NCBI GenBank assembly: GCA_017425725.1
Contig: JAFOXU010000013.1
Location: 1 to 7,106 of the forward strand
DNA length: 7,106 nucleotides
Direction of reading: 5' to 3'
Source of the DNA: Alphaproteobacteria bacterium
GTDB lineage: Bacteria; Pseudomonadota; Alphaproteobacteria; Rs-D84
The notes under the pieces were generated by a model that was not told where the DNA came from, did no database searches, and saw only the letters and a list, made by a program, of their open reading frames with translations. The translations under genes and the position numbers were made by a program. Below, in pieces: positions 1 to 6,467 of the stretch (position 1 is its first letter; every line of letters starts with the position of its first letter).

Positions 1-1118
1 ATCGTTTTTGGCAGACCAACCTGATGTAATTTCAAAGTTGGACCAGATACGATAACTGAACGACCGGAATAGTCAACACGTTTACCCAACATGTTCATAC
101 GGAAACGACCAGACTTACCACGCAATGAATCAGACAATGATTTCAGTGGGCGACGGTTCTGAGATACCATTGGACGTGCCTTGTGGCCATTGTCAAACAA
201 TGAATCAACCGCTTCTTGTAACATGCGTTTTTCGTTACGGATAATAATATCAGGTGCATGCATTTCCATAAAACGTTTCAAACGATTGTTACGGATAATT
301 ACACGACGATATAAATCGTTCAAGTCAGATGCAGCAACATGCCCCGCATCCAATGTTACCAATGGACGCATATCTGGTGGGATTACTGGGATAATATCCG
401 GCAGCATCCATGCTGGTTCTGTTTTAGAATCCAAGAAAGATTCAACCAATTTTAATTGTTTGATGATACCTTTGCGTTTTGCTTCGGATTTAGTATCTGC
501 CAATTCTGCACGCAAGCGTGTACGTTCATCGCCCATATCCAGATTTGCGATGATGTTGCGTACGCCTTCGGCACCGATACCAACACGGAATGCATCTGCG
601 CCAAATTCTTCGACAGCAGATTGATATTCATCTTCGCTGATAACATCATATTGTTTCAAGTTTGTTAAACCTGGTTCAATAACGATATATGCATCGTATG
701 AAATAACCTGTTCCAATTTTTTCTGTGGCAAGTTATTCAACAATGTCGCAATTTTACCTTCGCGTAAGAACCAAGTGTGTGCAACAGGCATTGCCAATTT
801 AATATGCCCCATACGTTCACGACGAACAGCAGAAGAACCAACTTCTACGCCGCAACGTTCACAGACAACACCACGGAACTTAATTCTTTTATATTTTCCG
901 CATGCACATTCATAATCTTTTACAGGTCCAAAAATCTGTTGGCAAAACAAACCTTCGGATTCTGGTTTCATGGAATGATAGTTAATGGTTTCTGGTTTTT
1001 TAACCTCGCCATGGGACCAGGACAGAATTTCTTCTGGGGATGCAATTGTGATACGCAAGGCATCAAATTGTTCCTTGGTTTCGATTTGTCCAAATATCTT
1101 TTGCAACATATTGCTCAT
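1..1118 (-). CDS. rpoC: RNA polymerase subunit beta' (RpoC), N-terminal 372 codons, cut by the window start
   Basis: Beta' is the catalytic clamp subunit of DNA-dependent RNA polymerase. The visible part is the clamp and the start of the active-site region. The ATG at 1116-1118 follows an AAGGAG ribosome binding site (1128-1133) by 9 bases and gives MSNMLQKIFGQIETKEQFD, a normal beta' start. The ASPEEILSWSHGEVKKPETINY block is at residues 26-47. Zinc site 1 is intact, with Cys71, Cys73, Cys86 and Cys89 (CACGKYKR...CERCG). The lid lies near residues 255-265, the NDLYRRVIIRNNRLKR block at 267-282, and the switch-2 region GKRVDYSGRSVI at 345-356. The reading frame continues past the window; the NADFDGD catalytic motif and the C-terminal two thirds are not visible. 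Oddities: the usual SLPSR after WFL is missing, the lid has four substitutions, and GKQGRFRQN reads GKSGRFRMN. The gene lies 101 bases after rpoB and is surely cotranscribed. Confidence 0.98.
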   Translation of the reverse strand, partial: MSNMLQKIFGQIETKEQFDALRITIASPEEILSWSHGEVKKPETINYHSMKPESEGLFCQQIFGPVKDYECACGKYKRIKFRGVVCERCGVEVGSSAVRRERMGHIKLAMPVAHTWFLREGKIATLLNNLPQKKLEQVISYDAYIVIEPGLTNLKQYDVISEDEYQSAVEEFGADAFRVGIGAEGVRNIIANLDMGDERTRLRAELADTKSEAKRKGIIKQLKLVESFLDSKTEPAWMLPDIIPVIPPDMRPLVTLDAGHVAASDLNDLYRRVIIRNNRLKRFMEMHAPDIIIRNEKRMLQEAVDSLFDNGHKARPMVSQNRRPLKSLSDSLRGKSGRFRMNMLGKRVDYSGRSVIVSGPTLKLHQVGLPKT

Positions 1119-1152
1119 TATATTTCGCTCCTTTCAGTCGCTTAAGAGTTTG

Positions 1153-1223
1153 TTAGTGGTTAGTTGTTTTGGTTTAGTTGCCAGTCCCGAACCCATTTAC
1201 AGGGTTCGGGGACTAACCACTAA
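1153..1223 (-). repeat. Nested inverted repeat between rpoB and rpoC, overlapping the rpoB stop codon
   Basis: On the transcribed strand, a perfect 12-bp stem pairs TTAGTGGTTAGT (1212-1223) with ACTAACCACTAA (1153-1164). Inside it, a perfect 9-bp GC-rich hairpin pairs CCCGAACCC (1202-1210) with GGGTTCGGG (1186-1194) around the loop TGTAAAT. The rpoB TAG stop (1220-1222) lies in the outer stem. ACT at 1183-1185 can also pair with AGT at 1212-1214, so the inner stem can extend at the expense of the outer one. No T-run follows on the coding strand, so a rho-independent terminator is unlikely. The rpoC ribosome binding site lies outside the structure. A role in mRNA processing, stability or translational coupling is inference. 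Confidence 0.8.
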
Positions 1224-4200
1224 TCGATTTTCTTTGGTGTCATCGCCAGACCCAGACCTCGCAATTCACGAACCAGAACATTAAATGCTTCTGGTGTGCC
1301 TGTCTTGATGTCATTGCTGCCAGAAACGATAGATTCATACATCTTGTTTCGGCCAACAATATCGTCTGACTTTACTGTTAACATTTCACGCAGCAAGTGT
1401 GCGGCACCGTGTGCTTCCAGTGCCCATACTTCCATTTCACCCAAACGCTGACCACCCATGTGGGCTTTACCAGACAATGGCTGTTGTGTAACCAATGAAT
1501 AGTTACCAATTGAACGGGCGTGAATCTTTTCATCAACAAAGTGATGCAGTTTCAACATGTACATAACACCAACTGTTACTGGACGTGCAAACTTTTCACC
1601 TGTCATACCGTCATACAAGTCAAACTGACCTGTTTCTGGCAGACCGGCTAACTTTAACATGTCACGAATATCTTCGGATGTTGCACCGTCAAATGTTGGG
1701 GTTGCCATTGGCACACCGTCACGCAACAGTGCAGCATGTGCACGAACATCTGTGTCTGTCATTTTTTCCAGTTTTTCTGCAACATCTTTGCCATAAACCT
1801 TGCCCATGATGTTACGCAGATCATCTGTGACAGCACGCTTTGCTTTAACTTCATCCAGAACAGCACCAATTTGTGCACCCAATGTACGGGCAGCCATACC
1901 AAGGTGAGTTTCCAAAATCTGACCGATGTTCATACGAGATGGTACGCCCAATGGGTTCAGAACGATATCAACTGGTGTACCGTCTGCCAAGTGTGGCATA
2001 TCTTCGACAGGAACAACCTTGGATACAATACCCTTGTTTCCGTGACGACCAGCCATTTTATCACCAGGCTGCAATTTCATCTTATGTGCAATGTATACTT
2101 TTACTTCTTTCAATACACCTGCATTCAAAGAATTGCTTTCTGTTGCCTTGGAGATTTCTGCATCTGCTTTTTCGTTCAACATCTTTAATTTCAAAACATG
2201 TTGTTCACGCAGTTCGTCAATCTTGGCCTGTGCTTCTTTGTTTTTAACGACCATTTTCTTGATATCAGATGATTTGATACCTTCGAATACTTCGCCACTC
2301 AATTTTTTACCGATAAATGGTTTTACACTGCCTGTACCAGATTCGATAACCATGTTTTCTGCAATCTGGAATACCTGATCTGCAAAGCCTTTTTCGATAA
2401 TAGCGATTTCTTCTTCACGGTCTTTGTTAATCTTTTCAATTTTTTGCAGTTCAATCATCTGGGTACGTTCGTCTTTCTTAACACCATGACGTGTTAATAC
2501 GTTAACCCCGATAACTGTACCTTCTTCGTTTGGACCAACACGCAAAGATGTATCTTTTACATTCAATGCCTTTTCACCAAAGATATTACGCAACAATGCT
2601 TCTTCTGGTGTCAACAATGTTTCTGATTTTGGTGTTACACGGCCAACCAAGATATCGCCTTGCTTTACACGTGCACCAACGTAAATGATACCGGATTCGT
2701 CCAAGTTCTTTAACGCTTCTTCACCAACATTTGGAATGTCACGTGTCAAACTTTCTGGGCCCAATTGAGTATCACGGACCTTGAATTCTTTTTCAACGAT
2801 TTTTACAGATGTAAATACGTCGTCCCTTGAAATCTTTTCCGAGATAACAATAGAGTCTTCATAGTTATATCCACGCCATGGCATAAATGCAACCAATACG
2901 TTGCGTCCCAATGCCAAATCACCATAATTCATAGAAGAACCGTCAGCAATGATGTCGCCCGCAGAGATACGGTCGCCAACCTTGACCAATGGTTTCTGGT
3001 GAATAATAGTTTCACTGTTGGAACGTTCGAATTTTTCCAGGTTGTAAATATCAACACCTGTTACGACGTTGCGGCTGTTCATACATTTTACCACGATACG
3101 GTTTGCATCAACAGATTCAACAATACCACTGTGTTTTGCAACCTTACCAGTACGGGAATCACGTGCAACTTCACGTTCGATACCTGTTCCGACCAATGGT
3201 GCCTGAACACGCAATAATGGAACACCCTGACGCTGCATGTTTGAACCCATCAACGCACGGTTTGCGTCGTCATTTTCAACGAATGGAATCAAACCTGTTG
3301 CGATAGATACTACCTGACGTGGTTCAACGTCGATTAAGTCAATTTCTTCTTTGGCAACCATTGTAAATTCACCATCAACACGTGCAGTTACTGTATCTTC
3401 TGCCAAGACACCGTCTTTGGTTGTTGGTGTATTACCCTGTGCAATTTTATGACCCAATTCTTCATCAGCTGTCAAATATACCATTTTGTCTGTTACACGG
3501 CCATTTTCAACAACATAGTATGGTGTTTCAATGAACCCATATGGATTTACACGTGCATATGCAGACAAGTGGTTAATCAAGCCGATATTCGCACCTTCTG
3601 GGGTGTGAATTGGGCACAAACGGCCATAATGAGTTGGATGAACGTCACGTACGTCAATGCCTGCACGTTCACGATTCAAGCCACCTGGCCCCAATGCAGA
3701 AATACGACGTTTGTGTTCCAGTTCTGACAATGGATTATATGCATCCATAAACTGTGACAACTGTGATGTTCCCAAGAATTCTGATACCAATGACATCAAT
3801 GGTTTTACATTGATAACATCTTGTGGTTGCATGTTTGCGATGTTTGGAGAAGACAAACTTTCACGAACCAGGCGTTCAATACGAACCATACCTGTGCGGA
3901 AGTTTTGTTCCAACAATTCGCCAACCGTGCGAACACGACGATTAGACAAGTTGTCGATGTCATCAACTGTATCCTTGCGGTCAATGATGTTTGTTAATGT
4001 CTTTAATACCGCCAAGAAGTCGGATTTAGTCAACAAACGTTCATCTTCTGGTTTTTTACCAGAATCAATCTTTAAGCGTTTGTTCATCTTGAAACGACCA
4101 ACAGCAGACAAATCATAGTATGCAGGTTCAAAACCTTGACGCATGAACAGATTGATTGCCGCTTCCAGTGTTGGGCGTTCGCCCGGACGGATAATGTTAT

Positions 4201-5353
4201 AAATTTCAATTAATGCTTCTTCACGGTTTGTTGTTTTGTCAGCCAACAAAGTATTGCGCATATGTGCAGTGATTGTGGCATTATCAATAGAAATCAGGCT
4301 GATTTCCTTGATATTCATTTTATCCAAATCATTCAATACTTCTTCTGTGATTTCTGTACCTGCTGGCATTACAACTTCATCGCCTGACATGATTGGGTCG
4401 AACAAATATTCACCAATCAAAGATTCTGGTAACAATCCGAAATCCTTGGTTTCCAACAATTTCTTCATACGTTTACCGTTCAAACGGTCGCCCTTGGATG
4501 CCAAAACCTTTTTATCTTTTGGATTAATCAAATCATAATTCAAACGATATTTATCTAAGCCTTCGAAACTTGCAGTTTCGCCAGTCCACAATTTGCCATT
4601 AAAAGACAATGGAATGCGTTTATAGAATGTACCCAGAATTTCTGTATCAGACATACCACGAATCGTTGTCTTGCGTGGTTCTGCCAACCATTTCTTTTCG
4701 TCTTCGGCCGCAGGCAAGCAGCGTAACAGCACTGTTGCAGGCACTTTACGACGACGATCGATACGTACATAAATCACACCCTTGGATTCTTCAAAATCAA
4801 TCCAAGAACCGTGTTCTGGAATAATACGTGCAGTATATGTAATTGGATTTCCAGCGACTTTTGCTTCTTTGGTTGTTGCAAACACAACGCCTTGGGCACG
4901 ATGCATCTGAGAAACGATAACACGTTCAACACCTGATGCGATAAAACTGCCGCGTTCTGTCATCAACGGCACTTCGCCCATAAATATTTCTTGTTCTTTG
5001 ATATCGCGTAAAGTCTTTTTACCATCTTCTGCGATGTCCCATAAAATCAATCTCAGCTTCAGTTTTAACTTGCTGGAGTATGTCATATTACGCAACATGC
5101 ATTCTTTTACATTATAAACTGGTTTATCCAGTGTATATTCCACAAATTCTAGGTCGGCAACGCCGGCATAGTCTTTGATTGGGAACATAGAAGAGAATAC
5201 ATTTTGCAATCCCATATTTTTGCGGGATTGTGGTTCAACATCTGCCTGCAAGAAGTTTTTGTAGGAATCATATTGAATTTCAACTAAATCAGGAAGCGGA
5301 GTTTGCAAAAAACTTTTACCAAAAGATTTTCTAAATTTCTGGATAACTGCCAT
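1220..5353 (-). CDS. rpoB: RNA polymerase subunit beta (RpoB), complete
   Basis: Beta forms one side of the active-site cleft of RNA polymerase and the rifampicin pocket. It has 1377 residues, against 1342 in E. coli, which is normal for alphaproteobacteria. The ATG at 5351-5353 follows AGGA (5363-5366) by 9 bases and starts [13 protein letters not shown], matching the family start. Visible parts in order: protrusion and lobe with the VERVIVSQ block (142-149); a proteobacterial-type lobe insertion around 233-365; the rifampicin region [10 protein letters not shown]...[13 protein letters not shown] (528-559) with Asp537, His547 and Ser552 equivalent to E. coli D516, H526 and S531, all of sensitive type; GLIN (591-594); NMQRQGVP (705-712); GYNYEDS (828-834); a second insertion (about 965-1080); the catalytic lysines Lys1099 and Lys1107 in [14 protein letters not shown]; and the C-terminal clamp block MLTVKSDD (1324-1331). 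Many near-invariant positions are altered, including His583, Arg827, Ser910, His1298, His1315 and His1319. The gene is intact, and I infer it is functional. Confidence 0.99.
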   Translation of the reverse strand: [1377 protein letters not shown]

Positions 5354-5393
5354 CGGTTTTAATCCTTTTTTTGTGTGTTTTGTGCAAACGGTT

Positions 5394-5410
5394 GTGACAG
5401 GTTATGTCAC
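5394..5410 (-). other. Hairpin upstream of rpoB
   Basis: A perfect 6-bp inverted repeat, GTGACA and TGTCAC, flanks the 5-base loop TAACC on the transcribed strand. It is the fourth hairpin in the rplL-rpoB spacer and lies about 40 bases before the rpoB ATG. The stretch that follows is A-rich and unpaired, and leads into the rpoB ribosome binding site. A protein-binding operator is possible because of the dyad symmetry, but nothing else supports it. Confidence 0.5.
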
Positions 5411-5433
5411 GACTTTTGTGTTTGTGTCTTTTT

Positions 5434-5478
5434 ACGCCTTTGTGCCCGCATAGGATTTTCATCCTACACGGGCGGCGT
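5434..5478 (-). promoter_or_regulatory. Long hairpin in the rplL-rpoB spacer, candidate attenuator or RNase processing site
   Basis: On the transcribed strand the arms are ACGCC-GCCCG-TG-TAGGA, then the loop TGAAAA, then TCCTA-TG-CGGGC-ACAAA-GGCGT. That is three 5-bp helices separated by a TG/TG internal loop and a 5-base ACAAA bulge. Only adenines and no T-run follow, so it does not look like an intrinsic terminator. In E. coli the same intergenic position holds a partial attenuator and an RNase III cleavage site that lower rpoBC expression relative to rplJL. A similar role here is inferred from position and structure only. Confidence 0.6.
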
Positions 5479-5483
5479 TTTGC

Positions 5484-5497
5484 TGTATTTTCATACA
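5484..5497 (-). other. Small GAAA-tetraloop hairpin in the rplL-rpoB spacer
   Basis: TGTAT and ATACA form a 5-bp stem closed by a GAAA tetraloop on the transcribed strand. The stem is AT-rich and weak alone, but GNRA loops are stabilising, and it sits between two stronger hairpins. Confidence 0.45.
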
Positions 5498-5508
5498 ACG
5501 AATATTTT

Positions 5509-5526
5509 CAGAATCTTGCGATTCTG
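5509..5526 (-). other. GCAA-tetraloop hairpin just after rplL
   Basis: CAGAATC and GATTCTG form a perfect 7-bp stem around a GCAA (GNRA) tetraloop on the transcribed strand, 12 bases after the rplL stop. It is followed by AAAATATT and not by a T-run, so it is not a typical terminator. It is nearly the same as the hairpin after rplJ (5931-5950), with a C-G closing pair here where that one has A-T. Confidence 0.75.
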
Positions 5527-5538
5527 GGGTGCGATGAA

Positions 5539-5904
5539 TTATTTCAATTCAACTTTTGCACCAGCTGCTTCTAATGTAGCCTTCATTTTTTCAGCTTCAT
5601 CTTTTGCAACTGCTTCTTTAACTGCTTTTGGTGCAGATTCAACCAAAGCTTTGGCTTCACCTAAGCCCAAACCAGTAATATCTTTTACAGCTTTGATAAC
5701 AGCCAATTTGTTTGCACCAGCTTCTGCCAATACAACATCAAATTCTGTTTTTTCTTCTGCAGCAGCAGCAACTGGACCAGCAGCAACTGCAACAGCAGCA
5801 GCAGCGCTTACGCCCCATGTTTCTTCCAATGCTTTGGACAGTTCAACTGCTTCCAAAACAGTCAATTTTGACAATTCTTCAACTAATTTTTGAATGTCTG
5901 CCAT
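5539..5904 (-). CDS. rplL: Ribosomal protein bL12 (L7/L12)
   Basis: This is the multicopy stalk protein of the large ribosomal subunit. Dimers bind the C-terminal helix of L10 and recruit translation GTPases (IF2, EF-Tu, EF-G, RF3). At 121 residues its length is typical. The N-terminal dimerisation domain (about 1-33, MADIQKLVEELSKLTVLEAVELSKALEE) is followed by an Ala/Val-rich hinge (about 34-50) and the globular C-terminal domain (about 52-121), which includes NKLAVIKAVKDITGLGLGEAKALVE. In the factor-binding helix the usual GLKEAK reads GLGEAK, so the lysine equivalent to E. coli Lys81 is glycine (Gly82). The ATG is preceded by AGGAG (5913-5917) at 8 bases, a strong site suited to the several copies of L12 needed per ribosome. 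The gene follows rplJ by 48 bases and should be translated from the same mRNA, under the L10 leader's control. Confidence 0.98.
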   Translation of the reverse strand: MADIQKLVEELSKLTVLEAVELSKALEETWGVSAAAAVAVAAGPVAAAAEEKTEFDVVLAEAGANKLAVIKAVKDITGLGLGEAKALVESAPKAVKEAVAKDEAEKMKATLEAAGAKVELK

Positions 5905-5930
5905 TTTATTTACTCCTATTCTTAGGTAGG

Positions 5931-5950
5931 TCAGAATATTGCTATTCTGA
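5931..5950 (-). other. GCAA-tetraloop hairpin between rplJ and rplL
   Basis: TCAGAATA and TATTCTGA form a perfect 8-bp stem around a GCAA tetraloop on the transcribed strand, starting 2 bases after the rplJ stop codon. No T-run follows in the direction of transcription, and rplL must be read through, so termination is not expected. It closely matches the hairpin after rplL. Downstream, CCTA (5923-5926) could pair with TAGG (5915-5918) over part of the rplL ribosome binding site, but that 4-bp stem is weak. Confidence 0.75.
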
Positions 5951-5952
5951 TT

Positions 5953-6432
5953 TTATTGTTCTTTTTTTCCATACTCTGCTGAAACACGTGCAATGCGTGA
6001 CCCTGGTTCAACCAAGATACGTGCAATAGTAGAACGGATTTCCAACAGGGAAGGAAGCTTGGATAATTGCAATACGCCGTTCACATCCAGAACGTCTGCA
6101 TCCATTTTACCGCCCAAAATTGTCAAATTTGGATGTTCTTCTGCAAATTTGGCCAAAACTTTGGTAACTGCCAAACCGTCAGTTGCAACAGCAACAGCTG
6201 TTGGACGTTTCAGCATTTCAGATACAGGTTCAAAGTCAGTGTCTTTTAACGCCAACTTCATCAAACGGTTTTTAACGACTTTGAATACAGAAACCAATGG
6301 GCGTAATTCGTTACGCAGTGTTTCAAATTCTTTTACAGTCAAACCATGGTTTTCAATAACGAAAACACCGTTCGCTTCTTTCAGGGACGACTGCAACGCT
6401 GAAATCAAATCTGATTTTTCTTCGCGTTTCAT
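5953..6432 (-). CDS. rplJ: Ribosomal protein uL10
   Basis: L10 is the stalk base of the large subunit. Its N-terminal domain binds 23S rRNA next to L11, and its C-terminal helix carries L12 dimers. At 159 residues it is close to E. coli (165). Visible features are the start MKREEKSDLISALQSSLKEANGVFVIENHGLTV, the RNA-binding stretch with VFKVVKNRLMKLAL (about residues 49-62), and a C-terminal helical segment from about residue 128 ending in AEYGKKEQ, where L12 would dock. The ATG at 6430-6432 follows AAGGA (6440-6444) by 7 bases. L10, usually as the L10-L12 complex, represses its own mRNA in many bacteria, and the 187-base spacer upstream holds a fitting leader. Nothing suggests it is broken. 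Confidence 0.97.
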   Translation of the reverse strand: MKREEKSDLISALQSSLKEANGVFVIENHGLTVKEFETLRNELRPLVSVFKVVKNRLMKLALKDTDFEPVSEMLKRPTAVAVATDGLAVTKVLAKFAEEHPNLTILGGKMDADVLDVNGVLQLSKLPSLLEIRSTIARILVEPGSRIARVSAEYGKKEQ

Positions 6433-6467
6433 CTATTTTTCCTTCAAGCTTCTGTTTTGTTAACTTT

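Noticed and set aside
528..1118. Possible pseudogene or second divergent RNA polymerase because of many substitutions in RpoB and RpoC
   Set aside because: Frames are intact, the zinc site and catalytic lysines are kept, and the genes lie in the standard rplAJL-rpoBC order, so this is the main chromosomal polymerase.
4555..4770. Short minus-strand frame inside rpoB
   Set aside because: It is out of frame within the conserved RpoB coding region, and its translation resembles no known protein.
5455..5510. Three copies of TGAAAAT in the rplL-rpoB spacer
   Set aside because: The spacing is irregular (17 and 32 bases), the sequence is AT-rich, and two of the copies are simply hairpin loops with their flanks.
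5915..5926. CCTA/TAGG stem over the rplL ribosome binding site
   Set aside because: Only four pairs with a 4-base loop; too weak to claim regulation, and L12 needs high expression.
5931..5963. Plus-strand intrinsic terminator: hairpin followed by a T-rich stretch
   Set aside because: The T-rich stretch is the complement of the lysine- and glutamine-rich end of rplJ. There is no plus-strand gene to terminate, so an antisense terminator is not needed to explain it.
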